Assembly (NCBI GenBank): GCA_009760855.2
Contig: WPIO01000033.1
Coordinates: forward strand, 152,001 to 216,000
DNA from: Cristatella mucedo
Lineage: Eukaryota > Bryozoa > Phylactolaemata > Cristatellidae
DNA length: 64,000 bases
Direction: 5' to 3'
This document shows, piece after piece, positions 33,625-46,199 of this stretch. The translations under genes and the position numbers were made by a program. Numbering within the stretch: the first letter of the stretch is position 1; the number at the start of each line of letters is the position of its first letter. The notes under the pieces were generated by a model. The model was not told the origin of the DNA, did not search any database, and was given only the letters and a program-made list of their open reading frames with translations.

Positions 33625-35545
33625 TTTTCAAAAGATTCTAATATTATTAAAAATGCATTTTTAGAGCCTTAGAAAATTCAATATCTTTGTAGGTACTTCA
33701 CAATTGTGGCGAAGGATGAATTATCGAAGAGGAGTTGGCACCATGTCAGTGACAAGCATACAACGGTTAGAGATGACATACGCAAGTTCACCATTCAAAT
33801 ATGATTAGCGGCAGCGAGAACAGAGTCAGAACCCTTAAGTACAGACAGGAAAAATCACGTCGACCCATTAAATACTGTGATAAATACAGGCGTTTTAGTT
33901 CCCATTTAAGGGACTTCAAGTCAGTGGATGTCGTGACGTGAGTCGGTTGTCAGGTCCAAGCTTTGTGGGCATTCGAACTAAGGGCACTGTCTGCAAAGGG
34001 TCTGAGATTCCTACTAGGTAAATATGTAAGATTAGATTCCTTAAAACGGGTGGTTGGATGCTTAGCCTGATAGGGATGCAAATATGATAGATAGGCTGGA
34101 ATTTGAGATAGACGGATCCAAAGAGTGAGAGACAAAACCTTGAAGTCGATGTGTTTTCGTACTCGGAACCAGCTCAGGTGAGTGAGAAGTGGTGTACGTG
34201 GCAATTGCAATGCTCACGACAGACAATACTAACTTTAGATTTTGGCTCCAGCCATAAGCTCCTGATTTGCACAGGCCGTTAGGCCACTAAGCAGTGGTTA
34301 CAGGAGTCGATGCGAGATGTAATAAGCACATGCACCTATTTATTTGCTGTATCTCTGTCTATACAAGCTCACATTTTAGCAATGCTAAGTAGCTGAAAGT
34401 AGGGCCGACTTGACTATAAAGCTGACGTGGTAGTGGAATGAAAGATTACTTTGGAGAAAGACAGATTTCGTGCAGGTTCAACAGAACATATGCTGGCGGA
34501 GCCGATTATGAGTGTCAACCTTTCCGAATTTTGAGTAACACTTGGTTTACCCATAACTAGTACGTGCTTTCATAATCACTCAATTTAAAATAAAAATGTT
34601 TGCTGCCATTTATTTTCTGATGTCCTCAATACATTTAGCAAGGTATTTGAGAGAGTTTTTAGTGCTTATAGGTTGGGAGAGATCAAAGGATAGGTGCAAT
34701 TGCGTCATCTGCATGGAAGTGAAAGCCTAGAGCGCCACAGGCTGTCACATCGGTAAGAGGGACAGTATAAACCGTAAAAAGCAAAGACTGGACTCCTGAG
34801 GCACGCATATGTCAGAGGTTACTCTGATGAACTGCGCCCATTCACATCGACACTCTTCAGTGTCCCACTTTGTTAGGATGCTAACCATTGCAATGCAGTG
34901 CCGACGATGCCCAGACAGGATGGTAAGGGCTCAGCAAGGACTTTGTAGGGACTTGATTTCGGCTGCGGTAATACAAGCTGCACAAAGATTGAGCACAACA
35001 AGCAGAGATTCTCTGCCTAAGTCAACATTTTTAAGTAGGTGGTAATACACCCGAAGCAATGCCGACTCTTTGGAGTGATTTAGACTGTAACCTACTAGCA
35101 AGGTTTCTATGTTCAATGTATGTGTTTTGTGGTCTGCTAAATTCTCGTTCCAGTTTCTTTTATATGAATGGTAGAAGCGAGACCGGGCAAAAGTTGCTCA
35201 AGTTTTCTCAACGTGTGGCTTTCTTGAGTCTTGGCCTGAAACCAGCCTTTTTGAAAGGTTCTGGGACGTGACCTAAGACTAATGACGTATTGATTATGTT
35301 TGCTATGCATGGCAGCAGCAGATTTACGCTTCCTAGAAACAGGATAGCGAGAATAACGTCTAGAAGATTAGTTGTCGTCTTCAAATGGGATATTAACTTT
35401 ATGACGAGGTCACTAGTGATCTCCTGGAATTATGCAGTTCGGTTCTGTGTGGATTCAATGGTGGATGCTGCCAGCATTAGGATGAACTCCCTGAACTTGT
35501 CTATCTTCATGACATAAAATCACAGAAACAATCAGCAAGCTCATC
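33625..35545 (-). mobile_element. LINE-A, minus-strand copy with RT remnants
   Basis: Tail at 33.65-33.72 kb, 3' UTR at 33.72-33.95, ORF2 end at 33.95-34.4 kb (AYLSYLHPYQAKHPTT, FADSALSSNAHKAW), RT region up to about 35.5 kb (35.05-34.93 kb reads ESALLRVYYHLLKNVDLG and SLLVVLNL, the conserved start of the RT palm). Multiple frameshifts. Confidence 0.75.
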
Positions 35546-35849
35546 ACATGGATCAATAGAGAAGGAGCAAACTTTGGGAACGAACGGTTAAGGACAATGT
35601 TGATCTTAGATATCAGCCTTTTTGGGTAGTGCATCTGTGATTCAAAATTTCTTTCATGTAAATTATATTTAACATTCGCCAAGATCAATTGGTACGATCT
35701 AAACTAGTCATTGTATTGCTGTCGATGGATAGTCGGTCCTGATCTTGAGTATGCTTTGTCAAGCTTTGTGCTTAGCAGACAAATCTCGAATGACACCACT
35801 CTACTAAAACTACTCTCCTGTGAAAGATAATTAAGTTGGACAAACGACA

Positions 35850-37150
35850 TCCTTAGAATCCGTGATGATGGCAATTTTAATTATCTGGCATTGTTCTATT
35901 TTCGATTGCGTTTGATAATATTTTTCATGATATCATACACAAACTATCGAGGAACCCAGATTATTTTCAGAAGTGGCGCAAGCTGGGTTATAGTGGTACT
36001 TTCCGAGCGTTTTCATTTCGTGTCGCGTGTTTGTCACATCTCATCCAGCTGATCAACTAAGCATGGTGTTATACAAGAGACCATTATCAGTCATTTTCCG
36101 TTCACCGTTAATGATGTGCCCTTAGAAAAATGCGATACGAACCTCAAGAATTTGCTATCTCTTCCACATTAACCATACCCGGCTACATTGGTCTTTCTAT
36201 CCCTGTAATCTGCTTAAGCTTATAATAAACTGGATGCTCACCTGGCACGTATTTGACCCAAATATCCACCGATATAAACCGATTTATATTATCTAAATAA
36301 TGGAAAAACCAAAGTACTTGTAGGCCACCCCTAGCTTATGAGTGATTAGATAAACATTTCAGTTTTCAGCAAGTATGCTGTGTGTAACCTTCATCATATG
36401 CTCAGAATTAAGGTATCATAGATATTGACTTCCATACATCTAACCTAAATTAGAAAGATTGCATCTACTGCTAGCCATTTCATGATGTCTATGTCAAAGA
36501 TTAGGGACTATCGCCTGCTGTGGCTTGCTGCAAACCTTAATAGTTTCTTGGTTTGGTCTTGGCGGGACTTTTTAAATCACCACAAACTGGGCTACCGAAA
36601 AATATGCACTAGCATTTGCTACTTGTTATGGATCGAGCTACCAGGCTGGTTAATACTTCTTTCTTCGCTTAGCCTCGTGATTCCTTCCCCGAACAAGCTC
36701 CGACGGCGCCATCTTGATCGTAGTAGATGGAGAACAATTCTTACTCTCGCCGGCAAGGCTGGCCATGGTTGAGCTCCATCTTACCGAGTTCAACTACCAC
36801 AACGGATTTTGCTACTTTTCAACATCCCGTACGTCCGGAAAATAAATTAGCTTTACAATAATAGGCTTAAGAACGTTGACAGCAGAAGCATTAGCTCTGC
36901 GGGTCGTAGACTGTTGTCCTCCATTTCTCTATTCTTAGAGTAAAGTCATTCACTTTCCGGCTGCCGGCTATGACAGATTCTTACCTCCCGTTCAGAGATG
37001 CTGCTTTAATGAGACTTCCACAACCGTCCTCTTTTCGCGGCTATGCTTCTGAAAGTAATTCTGATGAGCAGAAAATGTAAATTGGCTACCTTATGCGCTT
37101 TGTAAGCCTGTAAGACTTTCACTCAACGATACGAAACACTTCAGCATAAC
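35850..37150 (+). mobile_element. Decayed CR1-like LINE, RT to 3' end
   Basis: Plus-strand frames contain IAFDNIFHDIIHKL near 35.91 kb (AFDTVxHxxL block of RT), a GVIQGSIIG-like place near 36.07, LFTVNDVPLEKC near 36.11 kb, and from 36.48 to 37.1 kb a region matching family B (tagctctgcgggtcgtagactgt; ctgccggctatgac). Catalytic motif is ruined. Confidence 0.6.
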
Positions 37151-38755
37151 GCCTACTTGGTACTTGTGACTTTGTAGATTAGCAAACAGAGATAGATTGC
37201 GTTATAATTTGGATTGGCGATAAGCTGAAGATCCCCCTTCGGCATATTTGATGCTTATTTTTGACTACCACGTTAATCTGGTCACTGTAAACCTAAACTG
37301 GATGGATTCAAATAGCGTGACTCAATGTACATCATGCTATTAATGCGTTTGAGTAAACAGTTGATAGCCAGCTTGCATGTTTCGTGTCCTGTCAGCCTAA
37401 CATTAATTTCGTTACTCGGACACGGATTGCTCTGAGATTGTCTGCGAATCGCTTCAGAAGAAACAGTCAAACAATATATTCCCATAAATGCAATTAAATT
37501 CGCATGTTTAAAATTGAATATATATTTATCGCTTCGCTGTCAATTGTCATATATAGTAGAGAGAAAAAACATGTTAAAGAAACTCCACCATCACGTCCAA
37601 CTACTCGTTCGGAGTGCATTAGTACATGACAGTGAGGCAGAGCTTAGCAGCCAGCATGCCTGCCTGCGACGCCTGGAGAATCTAGACCGATATAGAAACT
37701 ACATACATATTTAAGTGACCCATTAAAACGCTACGAATACTGGCAGTGCAAAAAGCACGAGAACTTGTTAGAGTAAAATGTTAATGAGTACCGGCTTTCA
37801 ATATAAGCAGAGTAGACTTCAGAAAAAGCCACGAGAAATTGATTTGTGGCAGATGTCTGTATACGCTCCTATTCAATTCTCTTCGGGTGAACCAAATTAG
37901 GCGCTCAGTTGGTGCTTGATCCGCCTGTGAGTGGCAAGCAAGTAGCTATTGCTGTTTCTAAGGTAAGCAGCTGGGCGGCTGCCATGGCGCTCGTAAAGGT
38001 GCTAGACCTTTCCGACACATGCAAAGCACTAGCCAATCTGTGAAGTAATAAAAATTATATTAATAGTAAGAAATGTTTGTAGCCCCTTACTAAAATAAAC
38101 CATTCAAGGAACGCAACATAAACTGTACTTCCTGTATTCAAATATTAGGGTGAATAAAAACAATGAGAGATTGAAAATGCGAGAAAGTGATGACTGTCTA
38201 GTTTTAAGTCAAGCTAACTTGAGTAAGTAGAGAGGGAACCATCGCAAACTTCATTTGTAATTAAAGGAGTTTCAGTTATATTTGAAATTACATGAGAGGC
38301 AATTAAGCAGCTTAGGGAAACGTGTAATTACCAGGTTCTTTCCCAGTTCTATCGCCCAAGCCCGGTCAACTATTTTTTCCAGAAGAAGTGGTTTCACATT
38401 CCGCACTGCTCTTTATGGAGTTCGTAACCCAATATTATCGATTGATTATTTAAAACTTAATGCTACTGCTCAGGAATTGCTTAATATGTAGTTATAGGGT
38501 TTCCATTCGTCTTAGAATGCGGCCGTACTGATAGCGATTCGAATCTTGGGGAACTGCCAATAATAAACAGCAATCTTGAAAATCCTTTTATAAATTATAG
38601 GCTAAATAAATGGTATATACATTTGACATAAAATTGGCAAAATTGGAAAGCTTTTTCACTCGAAACTGAAGCGTATACATGAGGTAGCATTTACAACATG
38701 ACTTGTGGTCGCTCATGATCGGTGCAGTTCTATCTGTACACCCTGCTATTGGGTC
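37151..38755. other. No confirmed gene
   Basis: AT-rich sequence. One weak minus-strand exon candidate (37282-37449) is listed separately. Plus frames at 37.51 and 38.28 kb show no motif. Confidence 0.35.
37282..37449 (-). CDS. Weak candidate terminal exon
   Basis: After an acceptor with a good pyrimidine tract (GACTGTTTCTTCTGAAG), the minus strand is open to a stop: RRQSQSNPCPSNEINVRLTG, then CKLAINCLLKRINSM and YLNPSSLGLQ. Three cysteines, no known family. Could be chance. Confidence 0.22.
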   Translation of the reverse strand: MRRQSQSNPCPSNEINVRLTGHETCKLAINCLLKRINSMMYIESRYLNPSSLGLQ

Positions 38756-38756
38756 C

Positions 38757-38890
38757 AGAAATTAAGTTGCTTGTCCCGACCAAGGTCTGGCCAAGGTTAT
38801 ATGCTCGAGCCCCGTAGCAGAAGTGAGCTGCCAGAATAGATTTTAAGTACTCTTAGAACGCTAGTCAAATGCATCACATATTTGTTATGA
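38757..38890 (+). mobile_element. SINE-2 copy, diverged
   Basis: GTTGCTTGTCCCGACCAAGG, TCTGGCCAAGG and GCTCGAGCCCCG correspond to the SINE-2 head. The tail (CTGCCAGAATAGATTTTAAG ... GAACGCTAGTCAAATGCA) is a decayed LINE-A-like end. Confidence 0.6.
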
Positions 38891-41800
38891 ATGGATCTCA
38901 GCTAAAGAGCTGCCAAGCCTAGAAGCAGCGACGGAGGCGCCACCACCACTGCTGCGAAATGAGCAGTGTGATTGCTGCATTTCTCGCGATGTTTTATGCC
39001 ACATGCCTAACTGCAAGGATTACCTGAGCTGAATCAAAATATTATCACTGCGACGTAGTAGCAGCGCTGCGGTTTCTCGACATCGATGGGGAGCAAAGGT
39101 AATTTGCAATCAGTTTATTGTGGGACAGACAGCTACGGCATACAACATGCACCTGTTGCATGAAGCAGGTATCAGGAATCTCGCTGATGGAAGCTTCTAA
39201 ATTGAGAAGAACTCTTATTTGCAATCAATGTTTCAGGTTGGGATGACCAACTGATAATGACGGCCATGTATAGTCTGGTTGCAGTGTCTTTAAATAGGTA
39301 GATTAGTGTGATGGTCAATCAAAAAGCTAAACCGTTAGTCATGATAAAGTTTCCTCTGAATATTTCTGTTTTCCGTTTACAGTGGCCATCAAATCTTTTC
39401 AAAGAGCTAAAAAGCTTAGTAGTAGCAGAGCTATCCAGTGGTATTCCTTATTCACTAGAAACGAAGCCAGCGAAAGGCCATTCTTTGCTGCTGGAGCTCG
39501 TGCGAACCTGGTATTTTGGACTTGCCACGCTCGGGGATAGAGGGAAGTACTGCCTATGTGCTCTTTGTTTGGTTTGACAGCGCCTGGTTGGTTGATGAAT
39601 TTCAAGGAAAACGGCGGTCAAAAACCAGCGGTTGAGGTGCACGCCTTCCCATTCATTTTCCAGATTAAATCGACGTTCTCACTAGACATACTAGACAGAC
39701 ACACAACAGTCTCACTAGACAGACAGAGAGATCATATCTCAGTTGTCAGCGGCAGATCAGACCAGGGACAAGGCTAGCTTAGCCATGTCTAGCCATGTGA
39801 GCGCAGGACGAACGATCAAGTATACGAAGCTTCAATCGGCAGCAAGCAGCTTTGCCATCTGTTTGCATATTGAGGCAGTGCAATAAATAATTAAGTGACT
39901 GAGCATTGACTCGAACGGTATGATTTTATTACAACGGAAATCATCCACCTTTTTATGGCTCAGCGATCTTCAAAATCTGTGCACGGATGATCTACTCCCA
40001 AAAAAAGCGTGCATAACTACTACTTTTATGGGATACTAGGATATTCAGGCGTTACGATATCGCTGAAATATATTGTGGCACTAAAATTTATGTTAAAAAT
40101 ATTAATAACAGATGAACGCAAAATATTTATATTAGTCATAACTATTTAAGTTTTGCAAAGCACCTCTGAGAAATAGACCATTGTCTCCTTAGTTCACCTC
40201 CCACAGAATGTGATCAACAGAAAGAACCCTAAGTTGACCATGTTAGAAAGACCTTGAATTATACTACGATATTTCTAATGCCGCTGAAAGTGTCCTTTTC
40301 GCTAGTTCACTCTAACCTAAATACTCAGATCTTGTGCCAGCTGTTTTATTGACGCGCTTGCCTCTATTCGCCAACCAGGAAGTTTTCATCTGCTGTCACG
40401 TGACATCAACAGGGCTGATGGCTTTGCCTTTCAGTGGCTTTGCTCTATTTCGAGAGCATCCTCCTGCAGTGTTCGTTTCTGAAACCACCAGGTCTTCGCG
40501 TCATCCTTTTGATTGATGATCTCAGCTTGAGAGCTAATTAGTTAGTTTCGCCTTGCTTTGCTTTTTTTGAAGAAATAGCTGCTAGCGATGAGTGGAGAAA
40601 GTTCGCATGCATCTGAGAGGCTGCTTCTTTCTATGGTGGGATGTGTTAGGAAAGGACTAGCCATAAATGCTAAGATACTGTACAATTCCATGAGACCATC
40701 TGTATTCCGTTGGATAAGGCAGCTGCTGCATCAGGGTGTGGTGTACAAGTACTTCTGTAAGTCAAAGCACTTCCGTAAGCTTAGTAGCTTATGATGAGGG
40801 TCAGGCCTTTCTTGATTATGCTCAAGGGGGGAGCGTGATTGTGCCTCAAGACGTAGCCAACACGAGTTAATTGTTTGGTGATCACCCAGATGCACAGCTT
40901 TGTACCAGATTGACTCTCTTTAGGTCAGATGACCACAATTCATCTTGGTAAGTCAGGAAATGCGGCCTTTAAAAATCGTTTATTTGTTGAAGTAATGCGA
41001 CTACTAGCCACTGGTAATTACGGAGCCTATCCAGGATTTAAATGCACACACTTTCACGTAAACGCCTGGTCTTTCCGATTCTAAAACGGTATGTTAATGT
41101 AGTTTGCATGGTGAAGCTACAGCAGCTGCGAGCATGGCATTGCTTCAGTACTAAGTCAGCGATGGCAGCACTTACTAGAACAGTTAAATCCCCACTACGT
41201 AATGCCTTGGAGCTCAAATTTTTCAGCCCTGGTGTTGCAAGCTAGTGGCCCACCACTGTCGAACTATAAAGGCAAGCAAGCAATTTCGCGACTCCTGCAG
41301 TGGAAACTGGCGGTAATCAGCGAGGTAATAAGATAAGGACCAAAATATCCTTACGCTAATCGCAGTAGCAGGACGCAAATCACCTACGGACAATTGTGCT
41401 TATTAAGCCCCATAATTGACTAGAAAAAGAACGTGACTTCCAGCTTCCCTATTTCGTCTAAAGCTCTGAGCGAATGTGGCGATCGTCGTTGACGATATTA
41501 CGTCATTCCGTAAAACATGTGGTTGAACCAACTAACCTTATAGTATTATGATAGACTTGATGAATAATGCTAATAAATGAGAGCGGAGTTAAGGAGTAAG
41601 AACAGCATATGAGATAGAAACGTACGAACAAATAGCTGACAGAAACATGCTATCGGTGTATAATTTTAATGCAAATACCCTTATTAGAGTTTTTTCAGGA
41701 ATTGAAGAGTTCGGACATGCTAGGATGAGGAAGCAACTACGGATTTGGAGTGCACTAAGTTAAATAGCCGCAAAACTAGTTAAGACACGGCTCTGTTTCT

Positions 41801-42106
41801 TGCGCAACTTTGAAATGGTTTACATCCAGGATCGCTCGTATCTAAACCTGATTTACTGTATTTCTAGATCAGTAATTCAGAAGTGTGCATAGTACGGTGT
41901 TTCGTTAAAACGTCAACAGTATAGTATTTTATAGGGGAATTTCATTTGAGACTATTCTCTGCAGTATAAAACAAGCAGCTTCTCACGGAAGCACTGCATT
42001 CTATTTCAAACTAAACTAACATTTTTTAATATTGGGCATTGGTTAAATTGTAAAATAAAATATAATATGTAACTGGATGGATTTTTCCAAAGTGTACAGG
42101 CCTTAC
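38891..42106. other. No recognised features
   Basis: I find no domain, tRNA-like box or transposon terminus that I can support. Short tandem TAGACAGACA-like repeats occur near 39.69-39.73 kb. The frames at 39.31-39.64, 40.33-40.79 and 41.04-41.25 kb carry no known motif. If the protease exon at 42.1 kb belongs to a functional transcript, the catalytic Ser exon should be here on the minus strand, but no GDSGGP-type motif was found by eye. Confidence 0.35.
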
Positions 42107-42244
42107 AAGAACCGTGCCCTCCTTGATCATATCCGGCGAACATCATGTTCGAGTTCGTGAAGGCATTGCCAAGAGAAGATCTGCATTGATTGGCTGAAAT
42201 AATGGGGACGCCGACTTGATGAAGTGCACGTGGCAATGAGTTAT
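42107..42244 (-). CDS. Isolated S1 protease exon (between catalytic Asp and Ser)
   Basis: Acceptor CATCTTCATTTTAG (long pyrimidine tract), donor GTAAGG, 138 nt, phase 1 to 1. It reads SLPRALHQVGVPIISANQC, then NSNMMFAGYDQGGHGS, the part of trypsin-like domains after the GWG segment: L..V.VPI.S...C (Cys168) and M.CAGY..GG..SC before GDSGGP. The residue corresponding to Cys182 is Phe, so the conserved disulphide would be lost. The donor falls in the codon for Cys191, so the next exon should bring GDSGGP; it was not found. Probably the next surviving exon of the locus B pseudogene, although it could belong to another protease gene. Confidence 0.72.
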
Positions 42245-42404
42245 CTAAAATGAAGATGGAACAAGATATTTTACAGGTTAGTTAGAACATAGAATTGTAT
42301 CTCTCTTAGTAATAGTTGGATTTTTAACTTATTCACAGATACAAAGCACGATACGATCCATACTGGATCAGTGGGTGTGCTTTGACTTGTCTACGTGTGT
42401 GTGG

Positions 42405-42451
<47 letters not shown>

Positions 42452-43150
42452 TGGTTGACAGCATTTGCAACAGAAATACACGATAGGTCATCACTACTTT
42501 ATTAGTATTGCGGCTAGGCAACTGCTTTTAAAGTTAGTTCATACTTATATAATGAGATGAATTAGAGAATGATAGCCAGCGAGCCTAATAACTTAGTTAT
42601 AAGTTTTGTAATTTTGTCAACCAAATCTTAACCTATGGTTAAGATGCACGTGTGACCAAGGTCGTACGATGTTGCCCTGCTGCAGGGAAATCTGAATTGC
42701 TCTCTCTCTGAATTTTTCTAATTTCCTCAGAAGATCTTCTCTTGATAATTAATTGAGGCTGTTTTTTCGGCTGTCCTTCCGATTGGCACCTTAAATCCCA
42801 CCGTATTGCATCTGAATTAAAACCATGTAAAGATAGCCCAACCTTTAACTAGCACCAGAAGTGGGCAGACCGTGATCGAATGGTATTCTACGTAAATTAA
42901 TCGCATACCAAACATTTCGTGCTGCAATACTGACCTTTATGCGAATAAGTATCTATTATAGGTAGAAATATATCTTATAAAATAAATAGGGATTGCATGG
43001 AAACTTATTTAAACCAGCCAATATACTAAGATAGAAAAACTTCTAAGCACTCCACGTAAGTAATTGGTATCTAAAAGGTTGGAAGTTCTTACTAGATGCA
43101 TTAACAAGCACTTCGCTTTGCATTCTTAAGAGATGGGGGTCTTTATTTTA
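42245..43150. other. No gene; GT microsatellite
   Basis: Non-coding, AT-rich. It includes the GT tract at 42.41-42.45 kb. Confidence 0.45.
42407..42447. repeat. (GT)n microsatellite
   Basis: About 20 GT units on the plus strand. Confidence 0.97.
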
Positions 43151-44396
43151 AAATTCGATGACAAAGGTCATCCGAGGTACCTTTGAAAGATGGGATACCT
43201 CAGGGCTCCGTGCTAGGTCCGGTTCTTTTCACGGTTTATACTCTCACTCTTGCTGATGCGATTGCAAAGTACAATCATTGATAAGTACAATACTTTCACT
43301 TCTATATGGATCACACTCAGTAATACTTTTGCTTTAATCCCTCCCAACCTTCGAGCACCTCAAATTCTCTCAACTCTCTTGCTGCATGTATTGATGACAT
43401 CCGCACATGGATGGAAGCCAATTTTCCAAAACCAAGCGAAGGTAAAACTAAATTAGTAGTTATGGGCAACCCAAGTCTGGTCCAGAAATTTGAGAGGCTG
43501 ACGCTCAAAATTTGCTCTGCCAGCATATCTCCTGTTGAATCAGCTCGAAATCTATGTCATGTTCCAAAGTGACCTTTCGTTAGACGACCACTTCAGCTCT
43601 ACAATCAAGTCTGCCAACTTTCAGCTACTTAAGGTAGCTAAAGTTCGGGCTTGCTTAAATAAAGATACCAAGTCTAAGTTGGTCTGTGCATTTGTGACAT
43701 CCCTTCTCCCGTCTTGACTTTTGTAACTCACTAATTTCTGGCCTACCTGTTGGTGCAATCAGGCATTTACAGCTGGTGCAAAACTCGGCAGCCAGGCTTG
43801 TCTGTCGTGAGCGTAGCAGTTGCCACAGCACACCACTTCTCGCCGACCTCCACTGGCTTCCAATCAAGCAACGGATCGACTTCAAAGTTGTGTGGCTCAG
43901 TTTTCGATCACTTCATTCTTTAGCTGCAGCCTATCTTTCAGATCTACTCCACCCATCAGGCCAAGCATCGTACAACCTGCTTTTCGAAATCCAACTGTTT
44001 ACCAGTACTTCATACGGACCCAAATCCTTTGGAGACCGTGCATTTAGTTCGTATTTTCCGAAAGCCTGGAACTCACTCCCGACTTGGGTCAGAACATCTC
44101 CTGACTTGACCACATTTACAAAGAGCTTAAAAACACTCCTATTTAGGACAGCATTTAGTGGGTCCCTGTGATCCGTCCTTCACGGGCTTATGCGTGCTGA
44201 CACTGTACGTGCAGCCACTAACCACATTTGCATGCTGACCCTGTGCATGTCACCCCTAAATATGTTATTCATCTTGTTTATCAAGCATGATATTCCTCAC
44301 GATCCGATTGCGTTTCCATTTGCAGCAAATATAACGCACCTAGAAAGAGATTGAGTTATCGGAGGGCGCTTTATCAACTGCATTAATATGATTATT
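43150..44396 (+). mobile_element. LINE-A, RT C-terminal part to 3' end
   Basis: Aligns with 61.53-62.91 kb throughout. Recognisable: 'cctcagggctccgtgctaggtccggttcttttcacggtttatactc' region ([11 protein letters not shown]), 'ctatatggatcacactcag' at the catalytic site (YMDHTQ in place of YADD), then LQNSAARLVCRERSSCHSTP, LADLHWLPIKQRIDFKVV and SFGDRAFSSYFPKAWNSLP. The 3' hairpin is at 44.33-44.38 kb. Open over some 130 codons at 43.78-44.17 kb, but truncated upstream. Confidence 0.85.
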
Positions 44397-46199
44397 GTAA
44401 TGCCAAATTAATAGTTTCTTTGCCACACATCTATAACTAAATCTAAGACTTTATAAGCGGCGCGTCTTGAGTACCGCCACAATCCTCAGGATAAGCTTGG
44501 GTACCGTAAAAAATCAAACAACCTAAAATTGTAGGACATAGCTCATTGTAGTAGGTATAAATGGATAATTTAAAAGAAAAATATTTTAGGAGTGTATTGA
44601 TGTTCACATTACATCGTCATTCGTGCCTGGTATTCTAGAAAATGAACTAAACCCACTGACTCACAGTCGGCACTTAATAATTTGAATTAATATAAAGCTT
44701 AAGTAATACCAAAAGGACAAAGTTCTATGGCAGCAATATTACTTTTCACAAGCGCCAAAGTAATGTGTATCGTTTCACGTTTCTATCTAAAAGGTAATAA
44801 AACTGAGAGGGGAAACGTTAAATATATTATAGCTCTCTGAGAGAGCCTAAAACCTTCAAACTAAGCTACGCCTATGTCATGAGAGCCTCTCATTCGCATT
44901 TTAACGTCACCTTAGGATGATAAGGGGCCACTGTTCTGTCCTTTAAAATTTTCGGCAAACAAAAATGATTACTTTACGGGTTTTAAATTGTGTTTTAGCT
45001 TTCTCATGTCCCTTCACTTTAAAAGCCGAGCGAAATTGGCTTGTCTCCTATGCTCCATTTTTATAGGCTTATCGGCTTTCCTTTTTAAGGTTGAGAGCTG
45101 CACAATTTTTACGTATCGTCTTTTCGTCATAAATCCAGCAAATTGCGATAGAACAGCAGAAACTCTCCAAAAAAACAGTAACCGAACCTAAGGAAGTCAC
45201 AAGTAGGGAGGCGAAGAGAATATTGTATATGCAGGTGTATATGTATGCTCGCTGTCTAGCTTGTAGGTGTATAAGCTCGCTGTTTAGATTGAGACAACGT
45301 AAACACGTTCATATTCATTTATGAAAACCGTATTTAGGCATGGTTTTTAATTTATAATGACATGTATTACGAAGTTTTTAGAGCGTTAGGACATTGCACT
45401 AATTGCCCATAATCCTTTTGTTTCTGTCATGGCGAGAAAGAATTTCGAAGCATTGCAGAATTGAGATCGACCATTCAAAATACCTTCGCAAAGAGTAATC
45501 AATATGAAGAGAGTCGCAGCGTTTATGTTGATGTCGTAGATACTATATTATTGAGAATTCTTATTGACGGCGAGCATACGATGCCCAATATTGGCAATAT
45601 ATGTAGCATAAAATTGTTCAAATGTGTCTGCCGCTTACTAAATGCAAGATTGAAAGTTTATTAAATCAATATTTTGTGTGGATTAAAAAAATTATGATTC
45701 ATTTTAATTGTTCAAAATTGAAATCAATTCATGATATTTTAAGAATATGAACAAAGAAATCCTACGCCATAATAGAATTAAATCTGTTAAGGCATTGTAT
45801 ATGCGAAAATGGAAGGATGTCGATTACTTAGTCACAATACACAGTTTCAGAACAAGCTTGGGCAAAAATTAAAATACGTATGAACGGAGCTAAGGGTGCG
45901 AGGAACTCGTAGGCTTTTAGATTCTTGTTGAATTTCGTCAAATGAGGAGATTTTTATCTTTAATTCCTCGGTGAGTTCAAGCCTTTGGGGGAAAATTCAC
46001 TTAAGACGCGATTCAAAGGCATAGGCAATTGATAAGACTTAATCCAAGCTACCTGTCAGAGTCAGAAGCAGAGATGGAGAGGTTAAGAAGACCCGGCTGA
46101 AAAAGAATCCAACAGCTTGGTCGGAGCAAGTGCATGATGCCAGTACGACAGATCAAAGTAGCGTCAGCAATCGTAAGCTCACGCATTTTTTTCATAGCA
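44397..46199. other. No recognised features
   Basis: AT-rich. Frames at 44.99 and 45.46 kb are without recognisable motifs. A short imperfect direct repeat (AGGTGTATATGTATGCTCGC / AGGTGTATAAGCTCGC) lies at about 45.23-45.29 kb. Confidence 0.35.

Noticed and set aside
42396-42450. Repeat arrays as CRISPR or satellite genes
   Set aside because: Simple dinucleotide repeats only; no spaced direct repeats with unique spacers anywhere in the window.
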